Numbered from the stretch's first letter, positions 15,542 to 24,860 are shown. The stretch is 64,000 bases of DNA from Oscillospiraceae bacterium (GCA_009784825.1 WQXO01000005.1:1-64000), one strand, 5' to 3'. Numbers and translations are program-made. The notes: a model not told the origin generated them from the letters alone.

Positions 15542-18500
15542 ATGAAAAGGGAATGGACAGACGAGCAAAAACAAGCGATAGACTTTTCGGGGAAATCTGC
15601 CATCGTTTCAGCGGCGGCAGGGAGCGGTAAAACCGCCGTCCTTGTCGAAAGGGTTATGCGTATTATATCTGATGGTGTAACCCGTGTCCCCGCCGACAAA
15701 ATCGTGCTTGTCACATTTACGAGGAAAGCCGCCGCCGAAATGAAAGAGCGGTTAGAAAGGGCATTGCTCACCGAAATCACGACAAGCGGCAACCCGTGGT
15801 TAGAAGAACAGTTGATGAGGTTAGAGGATACGCAGATTACCACCATAAATGCATTTTGCTACAGCTTATTAAGGGAAAATGCAGGGTTCGCAGGGTTAGA
15901 ACCCGGGTTCACTGTTGCCGAGGGCGGGGAGCTTGAACTAATCGCAAAAGCGGCAATCAACGACACACTTGAGGAATTCTATAATGGCGACGAACACGAA
16001 ATTACAAAAACACTGTCGTTCTTCCAAGGAACAGGCGATTTTGAACTGCGGCGTGCCATTCGGGAAATGTACTTGTTTACGAGAACCCTCCCAAATCCTG
16101 ATGAATGGATAACCGAGCAAGAACAATTGTATTCCAACTCAACCGATTATTATAACAAACTCATTCCTTTTTATGAGTCGCTTTTTCAAGAAAAAGTCGG
16201 GCAGGCGATTGCTTTAATTGATGAAAGCTTATCTATAGCCGCACAAACCAAAACAACCGAGTTTCTTTCAACTGAGCGAGATTATTTCACAAATTTCGAT
16301 AATTTCACACCCACAGCGGAATATCCGAGAAAGAGCATACATAAAGATGAAGACGACGCTGTTAAAGAAATTGTTTCAGAAAACCGCAAAAAAACCGATA
16401 GTATAAAGAAAGAATTAGTTTTAATATCCGGTTTGATTTCCACGTTTAAAGAGGCTGTTGAGCGTTTACAACCTATAATCACTACAGTAATAAGACTATT
16501 CCGTGTATACGAAAGCAATTTCACAAAACGAAAAAGAGCGGCACGGGTAATCGACTTTTCTGACACCGAGCATATGTGCATGCAACTGCTTAAAAACAAC
16601 ACGATTGCAGTAGAACGCATAAGGCGGGATTATGACTATATTATTGTTGACGAATTCCAAGACAGCAATTTTCTGCAATACGAATTATTCAGACTGCTTG
16701 ACGGCGGGAGAAATCGACTGTTTTTCGTAGGTGACATAAAACAGTCAATATACAAATTCCGAGGTGCCCAGCCGGAGGTGTTCGACCATGTTTCAACAAG
16801 CGGGGAATATCAAACGCTGTACCTGTCTAAGAACTTTCGTTCATCTGATGAGGTAATAGAAAGTGTAAATGATATATTTGAGAATATTATGCCGGATTAT
16901 GACGAGAATGTTCGTTTAAAGCCGGGGCGGGGCATTTCCGATGAAGCGTATAAAACCGAGGTTGTTTTGTTAGATGAAAACGCTTACCCAGAGCTTGACA
17001 GTGTTCATGCGGAGGCGTATTATACCGCACTTCGGATAAAAGAGATGGTTCAAAGCAAAAGGTACAGTTATGGGGATTTCGCAGTTTTAACAAGTGTGGG
17101 TGAGAAAAACTTTAAAGTCTATCGAAAGACATTTAATGAATTAAACGTCCCTTGTATTTGTGATGGGGAGGGGGATTACCTCAAAGCAGAGGAGGTCGGT
17201 TTAGCGTTAGACCTGCTTACAATCATCAACAACCCCTACAACGATTTAAGCCTGCTTAATATATTAATGTCGCCGCTTTACGGGTTCACCGCCGAGGAAT
17301 TGGCAATAATCAGAACAAACCAAAGGAAAACCCCGTTATATACCGCAATAAAGGCGAATAAATCAGAAAAAGCCGTTTCGTTCATAAGCACAATATCACA
17401 TTTAAGGCGAATGGCAGACATATGCGACATTACCGAATTAATCGGGATTATTAATAACAACGGAGGGTTTCTTCCGTTAATCGCCGACAAAAATAAATAT
17501 GCCAACCTGCGATTGCTGTTGTTTTATGCGGAGAGCTTCGCAAAAAGAAGCACAGACGCAAGCCTAAACGCATTTCTGACATATATAAAAGACTTAAAAA
17601 ATATCGGTGCAGATATTAAACAAGCGTCGGTAAACATGGGTGTTACCGATTGCGTAAGGCTTATGACAATCCACTCAGCGAAAGGGTTAGAGTTCCCCGT
17701 GTGCTTCGTTGGGCGGATTAATCAGGAATTCAACTTCAGAGGTGTTCCCAAACCCCCGTTAATCAAATTTGAAAAAACAGCGGGAATATCGGCATATTGC
17801 TTTGACGAGGCAAGTCTGTGCCGCTTTAAAACGCTCCATTGGGACTATACCGAACGCCTTAACCGTATTGACACCATATCGGAGGAAAAACGCAAGTTGT
17901 ATGTTGCGGCAACCAGAGCGGAATATAAATTAATATTCACAGGTTATGCCAAGAGCGGGGGAATCAAAGATAACAGCTACGCTCAATTAATTGACAATGC
18001 ACAATGCACAATGCACAATCCACAACTAATTAATGCCGTAGGGGGTGATGCCCACATCACCCCGCAAATCGACATCTCCGGTGAAGCTGAAACAATCGCG
18101 AAAAACATCTCCTTAGAATATCCGAGGAGCGTCCTCACAGATATACCGAGAAAATTTACTGCAACACAAGCGGGAATAAAAAGAGAATCACATTATGACG
18201 AAGCCGACGAACCGTCCGTGTTCCCGAGAAATCCGTCATTCTACGGCGAAAAACGCTTAACGGGGAAAAAGCGGGGTGACGCTTATCATAAAGCGATGGA
18301 GCTGATTAATTTTACAAGCGGAGGCTACACCGAGCAATTGTGTGATATGGAAATATATTTCACCCCGACGGAATACAAGGCAATTTCACCCAAACACATA
18401 GAAAGCTTCTTCGCCTCAGACTTAGGTAAACGTGCCGTAAAAAGCGAAAAAATCGAAAAGGAATACAAGTTATATACCGAAATCGAATTAAGAGATTTAG

Positions 18501-18754
18501 GAGTTGATGTTGCTTTTGCAGAAGAAAAACCGTTTGTTCAGGGAATAGCGGATATGTTCTTTTATGAGAACGGTGAAATCGTTTTAGTGGATTATAAAAC
18601 CAACCGCAACACCTCTGCAGAAAAACTGGTCAATGAATACAGCGGGCAGCTTTCGATATACAAGAAAGCGATTGAAGAGATGACGGGTGTTCGGGTAAAG
18701 GAATGTTGGGTGTATGCCTTTGAATTAGGGGAGCATGGAGCGATAAGAATATGA
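15542..18754 (+). CDS. addA: ATP-dependent helicase/nuclease subunit A
   Basis: This is the UvrD-type motor and nuclease subunit of AddAB, 1070 residues. Visible motifs are Walker A AAAGSGKTAVLVERV (24-38), Walker B VDEFQDS (near 370), the SF1 motif VRLMTIHSAKGLEFPV (near 707), KRKLYVAATRAEYKL (near 785) and the nuclease motif VLVDYKTNR (near 1017). It is somewhat shorter than the Bacillus subunit. Residues about 817-842 are encoded by two repeat elements back to back (17990-18066) in the linker before the nuclease domain. The end overlaps the next gene by 4 bases (ATGA). Confidence 0.96.
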   Translation: MKREWTDEQKQAIDFSGKSAIVSAAAGSGKTAVLVERVMRIISDGVTRVPADKIVLVTFTRKAAAEMKERLERALLTEITTSGNPWLEEQLMRLEDTQITTINAFCYSLLRENAGFAGLEPGFTVAEGGELELIAKAAINDTLEEFYNGDEHEITKTLSFFQGTGDFELRRAIREMYLFTRTLPNPDEWITEQEQLYSNSTDYYNKLIPFYESLFQEKVGQAIALIDESLSIAAQTKTTEFLSTERDYFTNFDNFTPTAEYPRKSIHKDEDDAVKEIVSENRKKTDSIKKELVLISGLISTFKEAVERLQPIITTVIRLFRVYESNFTKRKRAARVIDFSDTEHMCMQLLKNNTIAVERIRRDYDYIIVDEFQDSNFLQYELFRLLDGGRNRLFFVGDIKQSIYKFRGAQPEVFDHVSTSGEYQTLYLSKNFRSSDEVIESVNDIFENIMPDYDENVRLKPGRGISDEAYKTEVVLLDENAYPELDSVHAEAYYTALRIKEMVQSKRYSYGDFAVLTSVGEKNFKVYRKTFNELNVPCICDGEGDYLKAEEVGLALDLLTIINNPYNDLSLLNILMSPLYGFTAEELAIIRTNQRKTPLYTAIKANKSEKAVSFISTISHLRRMADICDITELIGIINNNGGFLPLIADKNKYANLRLLLFYAESFAKRSTDASLNAFLTYIKDLKNIGADIKQASVNMGVTDCVRLMTIHSAKGLEFPVCFVGRINQEFNFRGVPKPPLIKFEKTAGISAYCFDEASLCRFKTLHWDYTERLNRIDTISEEKRKLYVAATRAEYKLIFTGYAKSGGIKDNSYAQLIDNAQCTMHNPQLINAVGGDAHITPQIDISGEAETIAKNISLEYPRSVLTDIPRKFTATQAGIKRESHYDEADEPSVFPRNPSFYGEKRLTGKKRGDAYHKAMELINFTSGGYTEQLCDMEIYFTPTEYKAISPKHIESFFASDLGKRAVKSEKIEKEYKLYTEIELRDLGVDVAFAEEKPFVQGIADMFFYENGEIVLVDYKTNRNTSAEKLVNEYSGQLSIYKKAIEEMTGVRVKECWVYAFELGEHGAIRI
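17990..18066 (+). repeat. Two repeat elements in frame inside addA
   Basis: The first part has GACAATGCACAATGCACAATG-like tandem units flanked by AATTAATT and TTAATTAAT-type arms. The second is a family B palindrome, GTAGGGGGTGATGCCCACA followed by TCACCCCGC. Both are read in frame. The second gives the peptide VGGDAHITPQ, nearly identical to VGDDAHIVPQ in HtpG. Confidence 0.75.
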
Positions 18755-19701
18755 AGCGATACTGTGCAGGGATTTTAACAATGGTTATGGTTTTATCGGC
18801 GTGTGTTGATGTGAGCAATCCTCAACCCGCTACAGAAAAAACCATAGTCATACCTATCCCGGAAACCACGACCGTAATATCCCAAACAGATTCTCCTCCC
18901 GAAACAACCACCGCCGAAACAGACGAAACAATAGAACTACCGTTCACAGGTGTTACATACACAGTACCCCCTCCCCCCATAGGAAGACCTGAGGAATTGC
19001 AAGTATTAATTACCCCAAAAGCACAAGAACCGTTAAGCGTGGATTATTTCGACAACTGCATGTTTATCGGCGATTCTATAATAACCGGCTTTAATATCTG
19101 GAAAAGCACTATTCTTGTGGACAATACCCCCTTGAACAATTCCTATATCTTCGCTGTGTCCAGCTACAGTGCTAATAATGCGGCACAGCCAATTTCAAAT
19201 AACAGCTACCACCCTTTATATGAGGGTGAGCAAATCCGCCCCGAGGATATTATCAGGGAAATCGGGGTACAACGGGTATTTATTTCATTAGGGCTGAACG
19301 ACATGTACACCCAAAAAGAAGTCTTTGTTGCGAATTATACCCTGCTTTTGAGCAGAATTATCGAAAAGAACCCCGATGTAGAAATTATAATTCTGTCAAT
19401 TTCCCCGTATTTAGAAACTGCCCAGCCCGCTCCTGACCGTAACGCCATGATTATGGAATACAATAACGAGCTTATTATGTTGGCAAACCGATTTGGAATT
19501 GCGTTTATTGACAGTGCCGCCGTACTTCGTGAGGATAACGGCGGGTTAAAGCCGGAATTATGCGGCGACACTCCTCCTGTGGGAATGGGGTGTCACTGGG
19601 CTCCCGGAACCTATGCGTTGGTGTTACAGTATATATTAGAGCACCCGCCGCTTACCGAAGAGCAGAAAAACGAGGAATATAAGATTATCATTGCAGAATA
19701 A
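18751..19701 (+). CDS. SGNH/GDSL-type lipoprotein hydrolase
   Basis: The 316-residue protein starts with a lipoprotein signal (lipobox VLSAC, Cys18) and a long Thr/Pro-rich spacer. The hydrolase domain from about residue 95 has block I FIGDSIITG with the nucleophile Ser and block III SLGLNDM with Asn. Block V is reduced to GMGCHWAPGTYAL, where the His is kept but the usual Asp three residues before it is not. It may be a surface esterase, for example on cell wall polymers. It is translationally coupled to addA, with no obvious functional link. Confidence 0.85.
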   Translation: MKRYCAGILTMVMVLSACVDVSNPQPATEKTIVIPIPETTTVISQTDSPPETTTAETDETIELPFTGVTYTVPPPPIGRPEELQVLITPKAQEPLSVDYFDNCMFIGDSIITGFNIWKSTILVDNTPLNNSYIFAVSSYSANNAAQPISNNSYHPLYEGEQIRPEDIIREIGVQRVFISLGLNDMYTQKEVFVANYTLLLSRIIEKNPDVEIIILSISPYLETAQPAPDRNAMIMEYNNELIMLANRFGIAFIDSAAVLREDNGGLKPELCGDTPPVGMGCHWAPGTYALVLQYILEHPPLTEEQKNEEYKIIIAE

Positions 19702-19797
19702 TAAAATTTCTTTTACCCATATGTGACATTTATGCCTTCTGTGACGTGTTATGTTCAGAAGGCTTTCATAAACCACACAGAAAGGGGCGAAAACACT

Positions 19798-20301
19798 GTG
19801 GACAGAGATGAATTAATTCAAGCTGTAGAAACCTACCGTCCTGCGATTTTCCGAATAGCCTATGGATACACCGGAAGCTACGAGGACTCGGAAGACATAT
19901 CGCAGGAGGTTTTTTTGAAGCTGTTTAAATCAAACAAACAATTCAAGAACGAAGAGCATAAAAAAGCATGGCTTATCCGTGTGACGATTAACGCTTCTAA
20001 GGACTTGCTGAGAACTTCATGGCGGAAAAAGCGTGCAGAACTGCCGCCGGAAAACACACCGTATTATTCCGACGTTCAAGAGCGGGAACTGTTCGACTGT
20101 GTTATGCGGCTTCCCGTGAACTACAGGACACCGGTATACCTTTATTATTATGAGGATTATACCATAGGGGACATATCACAGCTTACAGGAATATCAAAAT
20201 CCGCCGTAACAACACGGTTAGCCCGTGCGAGAGATATGTTGAAAAAAACCTATGTAAAGGAGGAGATGACCTATGAACGACAGTATCAAGAAAATGTATG
20301 A
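19798..20301 (+). CDS. RNA polymerase ECF sigma factor
   Basis: With a GTG start at 19798 behind AGAAAGGGGCG, the protein has 167 residues. Region 2 includes FRIAYGYTGSYEDSEDISQEVFLKLF and region 4 contains LPVNYRTPVYLYYYEDYTIGDISQLTGISKSAVTTRLARAR. An upstream ATG would add 25 residues of low family similarity. The gene overlaps its downstream neighbour by 29 bases, the usual arrangement for an ECF sigma factor and its membrane anti-sigma factor. Confidence 0.92.
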   Translation: MDRDELIQAVETYRPAIFRIAYGYTGSYEDSEDISQEVFLKLFKSNKQFKNEEHKKAWLIRVTINASKDLLRTSWRKKRAELPPENTPYYSDVQERELFDCVMRLPVNYRTPVYLYYYEDYTIGDISQLTGISKSAVTTRLARARDMLKKTYVKEEMTYERQYQENV

Positions 20302-22081
20302 AAATATAACCCCGAAAGGCTCAGATATACGGTTTGCCGATTTGGTAATTGAAAAAGCAGAGCAAGCCTCGGCGAAACGCAGGTTCTATAACTCGCCGAT
20401 TATGGCGGCAGGCGTAGCGGCAGTTATAATAGCGGGTGCAGTGTTGGTTTATATGAATACATCGTGGCTTCAACCGCCGGATGATTCCGGTATTACCGAT
20501 AACCCCGATATTTCTGATAACCCCGATGTAATCCATGTCCACACAGAGCCGGCATGGAAAGCGTTCGACGGACTTATGGAAAACGCTCAAGCGTTAAGGG
20601 ATATAGCGGTAATCCCCGAATACGAGATTATCTCAAATAATTTTGACGGGCTTGACATTGAGCTTACGGCAATGATGACAGACGGTTACGGAAGCTATTA
20701 TTTTGCGTTAAGTTTCACAGCAAGCGGCTTCGATTACGAACAGGAACAACATTATTATTTAGCTGCTCCCCGCATAAACTACATGATGACTGATTACCAA
20801 CACATATCAGATGTGATATTCGATGAAAACGGTAAAGCTAAAACACTTGCGTATACCTACAATCCGAGATTACTCAATTATGACTATGAAAAATTTACCA
20901 TTGAATTTACCGAAATATGGTGCCATGACGGCGACGCAATCAGACTTGACGGGGGTGGTGTGACGTTTAAGGTGAAAGCTGAATTCCCTCCCTGCCCGGA
21001 GATGACTATGAGAGCTGACCCGTTCATATTAGAAGACGAACAGCTTATAATCTCAAGCATAACCATGTCTTCGTTAGGCATAAAAGTGGATTACAGAATA
21101 ACAAACGACACAGATTGGGACAATTTATATGTATTAGGTACACATAATCCGTATTTGCTTGAAATCACAACAAATGACGGAGAAATCTATACTATATGGA
21201 AATACGAACCGAACGAGCGTTATACCTTTATAGATTATATGGGGATATATTACTACAGGCTCGAAAACGGATTAAGACAGGACTATTTCATATTCAAAGA
21301 CCCGATAGATTTAGATAAAGTCACGTCGGTTAATATATACAGCCAATATGTCAAGCATGTGCCGTTCGACCCGTCGGGCTTCCCGTTAGAGGGGGGAATC
21401 CCCGTTATCCCTGACGACTTAACCACTGCTGAACAAGAAATGCTTCAAATCGTGAAAGATTTACACAGCTTGTTTGGGTACGTCGAGTACGAAGTTCTTA
21501 CAGACCCGGACAATGTCAAATTTAGCTGGTTCTTGTTAATAAGGCTCTTAAACGATGAGGACTGGCTTACTGCTGAGGAAATGTTTGAGGCGGGGTTGAT
21601 TCCCGAAGAACACATGCAATATTATGAGAATTATAGCGATACAATAAGAATATCCGGTATGGAAAAGGCATTTAACAGTATTATTTCAAAGGACGCTGTA
21701 GGCATCACTTTAGACCCGCATTACGGAGGCAAGGTTATCGGCGACAACGATGAATACTGCCAAGTATGGATTGGCGGTGTTTACAACCGAACGGTATTGA
21801 TTCTAACCGACCGCAGAATTAACGACGACGGAACCATTACAATGACCTATGCCACGGGAGTTTTTGCAACTGATACCTCGGATTTTTCCGCTTATCCGTA
21901 TTTCAGGAATCTTAATTTTGAATACAACAACCCCGTCGGTTATGTATTTGTCGACGAGGACAATTTAAACAATAACGAATACTTTGTCTACCCCGACAGG
22001 CTTGACGAAATGGTCAAAATCGACTATACCTTTATAATAGAGGATGGCAGGTATAAAATCATAAAAATAGAACAGGCATAA
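20273..22081 (+). CDS. Putative membrane anti-sigma factor with large extracytoplasmic domain
   Basis: The 602-residue protein has a short cytosolic N-terminus (1-41), one membrane helix (about 42-62), an Asp/Pro-rich linker and some 520 extracytoplasmic residues. The layout resembles DUF4179-type anti-sigma proteins of Firmicutes. The domain includes many Tyr/Asp-rich beta segments and no recognisable enzyme motif. The overlap with the ECF sigma gene and an AAGGAGGAG site inside that gene suggest coupled translation. The inferred role is to hold the sigma factor inactive until the outside domain senses a stress. The signal is unknown. Confidence 0.75.
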   Translation: MNDSIKKMYENITPKGSDIRFADLVIEKAEQASAKRRFYNSPIMAAGVAAVIIAGAVLVYMNTSWLQPPDDSGITDNPDISDNPDVIHVHTEPAWKAFDGLMENAQALRDIAVIPEYEIISNNFDGLDIELTAMMTDGYGSYYFALSFTASGFDYEQEQHYYLAAPRINYMMTDYQHISDVIFDENGKAKTLAYTYNPRLLNYDYEKFTIEFTEIWCHDGDAIRLDGGGVTFKVKAEFPPCPEMTMRADPFILEDEQLIISSITMSSLGIKVDYRITNDTDWDNLYVLGTHNPYLLEITTNDGEIYTIWKYEPNERYTFIDYMGIYYYRLENGLRQDYFIFKDPIDLDKVTSVNIYSQYVKHVPFDPSGFPLEGGIPVIPDDLTTAEQEMLQIVKDLHSLFGYVEYEVLTDPDNVKFSWFLLIRLLNDEDWLTAEEMFEAGLIPEEHMQYYENYSDTIRISGMEKAFNSIISKDAVGITLDPHYGGKVIGDNDEYCQVWIGGVYNRTVLILTDRRINDDGTITMTYATGVFATDTSDFSAYPYFRNLNFEYNNPVGYVFVDEDNLNNNEYFVYPDRLDEMVKIDYTFIIEDGRYKIIKIEQA

Positions 22082-22082
22082 T

Positions 22083-22122
22083 AAAAATCAACCCTTGTTT
22101 AAAAACAGGGGTTGATTTTATT
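22083..22122. terminator. Palindrome copy 1, bidirectional terminator between anti-sigma gene and mazF
   Basis: AATCAACCCTTGTTT and ACAGGGGTTGATT form a long stem with flanking A and T runs. At least 32 bases are identical to the copy at 22743-22775 on the other side of mazEF. Confidence 0.88.
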
Positions 22123-22130
22123 ATTAAATA

Positions 22131-22460
22131 CTACATCAGAATAATCAAAGCGTTTACAACTTTATAAACCTCTTGGAGCTTGTCCGCCGGCAGAGATTCA
22201 ATCACACGGTGAGGGCGTTCCCGCAAATCGATTATACGAACCTGTTCACAAAGGACATCTCCCTGTGTTTGGGTTCGCTCGTCGAGCATGACTCGAATAT
22301 TCATTGGTCTGATTGTGCTTGTTATCGGGCAAGCCAGCACAAAACCGCTTTTTTGGTTATATTTTGTATTACTGATTACAAGAGCAGGACGTTCTCCGGT
22401 TTGTTCCCGCCCTTTTGTGGGTGCAAAATTTACAGATATTATATCTCCCTGATTAACCAT
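22131..22460 (-). CDS. mazF: MazF/PemK-type mRNA interferase toxin
   Basis: The chosen start, ATG 22458-22460, gives 109 residues beginning MVNQGDIISVNFAPTKGREQTGERPALVIS, which is the conserved MazF beginning. The later PITST and TQGDVLCEQVRIIDL segments also match. The family cleaves single-stranded mRNA at short sequences as a ribosome-independent endoribonuclease. It lies 4 bases after mazE. The gene is transcribed against both its flanking genes. Confidence 0.95.
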   Translation of the reverse strand: MVNQGDIISVNFAPTKGREQTGERPALVISNTKYNQKSGFVLACPITSTIRPMNIRVMLDERTQTQGDVLCEQVRIIDLRERPHRVIESLPADKLQEVYKVVNALIILM

Positions 22461-22464
22461 GCTT

Positions 22465-22695
22465 TTACCACACCTCTCGTCCTGTCGGTTCGATATGCTC
22501 CCAACCCTCGTCTTTTTCAAACCTTTCATAATCTTGAAGATACCAGTCAATGCCGTGTGTCGGTTTTATAACAATATCATCACCGTTTTTAGTAATCTCT
22601 ACCGTGTCCCCGATACATAAACCCAAACTTTGCATAGCTCGTTTTTCTAATCGAATTCCTTGACTGTTGCCCCATTTAGCAACCTGCGAAATCAT
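22465..22695 (-). CDS. mazE: MazE-type AbrB-family antitoxin
   Basis: The 76-residue protein begins MISQVAKWGNSQGIRLEK, the swapped-hairpin DNA-binding fold of MazE. The acidic C-terminal tail (QDYERFEKDEGWEHIE) would wrap the toxin. The start at ATG 22693-22695 has the site AGGGAGGTGG. MazE normally neutralises MazF and represses the shared promoter, which here lies just upstream. Confidence 0.93.
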   Translation of the reverse strand: MISQVAKWGNSQGIRLEKRAMQSLGLCIGDTVEITKNGDDIVIKPTHGIDWYLQDYERFEKDEGWEHIEPTGREVW

Positions 22696-22717
22696 AAAAG
22701 CCACCTCCCTTTGCACT

Positions 22718-22746
22718 ATTATAACACATTGTATTACATTTGTCAA
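22718..22746 (-). promoter_or_regulatory. mazEF promoter
   Basis: On the minus strand TTGACA and TATAAT are separated by 17 bases. The -35 box overlaps the first bases of palindrome copy 2. AbrB-type autoregulation is expected from the family. Confidence 0.78.
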
Positions 22747-22775
22747 CCCTTGTTTAAAAACAGGGGTTGATTTTT
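22743..22775. repeat. Palindrome copy 2, between divergent promoters
   Basis: TCAACCCTTGTTT and the pairing arm ACAGGGGTTGA repeat the terminator at 22083-22122 exactly over at least 32 bases. Its right arm supplies the -35 box of the next gene, and its left arm overlaps the mazEF -35 box. Confidence 0.85.
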
Positions 22776-22795
22776 TCTGCCACATATTATATAAT
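22767..22795 (+). promoter_or_regulatory. Promoter for the surface protein gene
   Basis: TTGATT and TATAAT are separated by 17 bases. The -35 box is part of the palindrome arm. Confidence 0.6.
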
Positions 22796-22830
22796 GTATC
22801 TTACTATTTCAAATAAAGGGGATTTTTATT

Positions 22831-23640
22831 ATGTTTAAGAAAATTTCGATGTTTATATTGGCAACGGCTATGCTGTGTTCAATGGCGGTTACGGTTAATG
22901 CAGAGGACTTCAAAGGAATTGACATAGGTCAATTCGTAGCAACCGACGGTGAGTTCCGTGTTCCGGAAAGCGGCAGAATTCTCACCCACAGACAAGGTTT
23001 AACCGAAATCCCGCTTGAATACCGCTCAATGGAATACTGGAACGACATTGACGGTATGAAAATCTCATTCATTATAACCGACACAGTTGGTGATGCAGAC
23101 CCCGACGAGGTTTGGGTGACGTTTTATTTGCAACAGCCCAACAGCGATGATGTGGTAGATAATATTGACAAGTGGACGTGGGAGGAATACTTCGCCCAAA
23201 ACAAAATCGACAACGGCGAAATGGTTTTCGGCAAGGAATACACCTTTGTATTAGACATAGCTGAGAATTATCACGACGACAAAAACTTCATGGGGACAAT
23301 CGGCTTCCAAATCGGCAACAAGGATTTAGACGATATGTTCCTGCATATCGAGTTCACCGATGTTGAATTGGGGAAATTAGAGGACTTCGCAGATGTGAGA
23401 ACCTTCCCGATTGAAAGGAAAGAAGCAGAGGCGGCTTTAGCTAATGAAACAGAAGAAACTGCCGAAACCGAAGCGGCAGACACCGGAATAGTGTTAATCG
23501 GCGGTGACCCCCCCACAGACATCATAACCCCCGCAAACGAGAACCCCGGTAACACATGGGCGTATTACTTGGGTGGATTAGGTTTATTTGTCGCAGTGGG
23601 CGGAGCGGTATATCTAATTGTAAAAAAGACGAAAAAATAG
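22831..23640 (+). CDS. Exported protein with C-terminal membrane anchor, unknown function
   Basis: The 269-residue protein has a cleavable signal peptide (cut near VNAED, residue 24). A central beta-rich domain (about 25-195) follows, then an Ala/Glu/Thr-rich spacer and a C-terminal membrane helix (about 244-263) ending KKTKK. This layout suits a surface protein tethered through its tail. The DDMFLHIEFTDVELG pattern is carbohydrate-binding-like, but I would not assign it. Its own promoter lies upstream, and the ribosomal cluster follows with a new promoter. Confidence 0.75.
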   Translation: MFKKISMFILATAMLCSMAVTVNAEDFKGIDIGQFVATDGEFRVPESGRILTHRQGLTEIPLEYRSMEYWNDIDGMKISFIITDTVGDADPDEVWVTFYLQQPNSDDVVDNIDKWTWEEYFAQNKIDNGEMVFGKEYTFVLDIAENYHDDKNFMGTIGFQIGNKDLDDMFLHIEFTDVELGKLEDFADVRTFPIERKEAEAALANETEETAETEAADTGIVLIGGDPPTDIITPANENPGNTWAYYLGGLGLFVAVGGAVYLIVKKTKK

Positions 23641-23724
23641 CGATTTGTGCATAATTACCAATTAATCAGTTAAGAATAATATATATTTTCTACGCATTTT
23701 TTGGAAAGAATATTAAAAAAAGTG

Positions 23725-23753
23725 TTGCATTTGTTTTTTGTTTGTGTTATAAT
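23725..23753 (+). promoter_or_regulatory. Promoter of the S10 ribosomal cluster
   Basis: TTGCAT and TATAAT are separated by 17 bases in a T-rich context, 82 bases before rpsJ. It is the only strong promoter seen before the 17 kb cluster. The gap 23641-23834 holds nothing else recognisable. Confidence 0.8.
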
Positions 23754-23834
23754 TCGATTTGCGTTCCCTCAAAAAGCGGGTTTATGCAACAAGTTATGAA
23801 ACGCACGGCGACGTGTAAAATAAGGAGCTTAACA

Positions 23835-24146
23835 ATGGCAGTAAAAGAAAAAGTGAGAATTAAAATTAAAGGATACGAGCACAGCTTAGTTGACAGTGCG
23901 GCGGCGAAAATCGTCGAAACTGCAAAGCGAAGCGGTTCACGTGTGGCAGGGCCTATCCCGTTGCCTACCAATAAAGAAACCATCACTATTTTACGTGCGG
24001 TTCATAAATATAAAGACAGCCGCGAGCAGTTCGAGCTTAGAACGCACAAGCGGTTAATCGACGTTATCCGCCCGACAAATAAAACAGTAGAAGCATTACA
24101 AGGGTTGGAATTACCGGCAGGCGTCGAAATCTCGATGGAATTTTAA
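23835..24146 (+). CDS. rpsJ: Ribosomal protein uS10
   Basis: The start at ATG 23835 (TAAGGAG site) gives 103 residues beginning [16 protein letters not shown], the usual S10 length. The GPIPLPT loop is present. S10 binds the 30S head and also takes part in NusB-dependent antitermination. A longer frame upstream is spurious. Confidence 0.98.
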   Translation: MAVKEKVRIKIKGYEHSLVDSAAAKIVETAKRSGSRVAGPIPLPTNKETITILRAVHKYKDSREQFELRTHKRLIDVIRPTNKTVEALQGLELPAGVEISMEF

Positions 24147-24206
24147 GCTAAGGCTTAGATAAATTATGTTGGCTTAAATGTCAACCAATGATTGGGAGAT
24201 AAGAAA

Positions 24207-24839
24207 ATGAAAAAAGGGTTAATCGGGAAGAAAATCGGCATGACGCAGATTTTCGATGAAGCGGGAAAAGTAATCCCCGTAACAGTATTAGAAGCGGGTC
24301 CGTGCGTGATAGTCCAGAAAAAGACAGACGATAACGACGGTTATGAAGCAGTTCAATTGGGTTTTGGCGACATTTCACCGAAGGGTGTGAACAAACCAAA
24401 ACAAGGTCATTTCAAAAAGAACGATATTCCTTTTAAAAGAACATTAAGAGAATTCCGTTTTGCAAACACCTCCGAAATGAACGTGGGCGATATAATGAAA
24501 GCAGACGTGTTTGAGGTCGGTGATGTAATCGATGTTCACGGTGTCAGCAAGGGTAAAGGCTTCCAAGGTGCGGTTAAACGTCACGGCGTAAGCAGAATTA
24601 AGGAAACCCACGGTTCGGGTCCCACACACAGACACGCAGGTTCAATGGGAGCGTGTTCAAGCCCATCAAGGATTTTCAAGGGCAAGAAAATGCCCGGTCA
24701 CATGGGTGCCGAAAGTATAACAGTGCAGAACCTTACAGTAGTTAAGGTTGACTCGGATAACAACTTAATCGCCATTAAGGGAGCAGTTCCCGGGCCAAAA
24801 GGCGGCGTAGTATGTATCACAGATGCGATTAAAGCGTAA
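24207..24839 (+). CDS. rplC: Ribosomal protein uL3
   Basis: The start at ATG 24207 behind GGGAGATAAG gives 210 residues beginning [16 protein letters not shown], the conserved L3 N-terminus. The central loop ([20 protein letters not shown]) reaches toward the peptidyl-transferase centre. L3 is an early 50S assembly protein. Confidence 0.98.
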   Translation: MKKGLIGKKIGMTQIFDEAGKVIPVTVLEAGPCVIVQKKTDDNDGYEAVQLGFGDISPKGVNKPKQGHFKKNDIPFKRTLREFRFANTSEMNVGDIMKADVFEVGDVIDVHGVSKGKGFQGAVKRHGVSRIKETHGSGPTHRHAGSMGACSSPSRIFKGKKMPGHMGAESITVQNLTVVKVDSDNNLIAIKGAVPGPKGGVVCITDAIKA

Positions 24840-24860
24840 AGGAAAGGGAGGAAATCAAAA

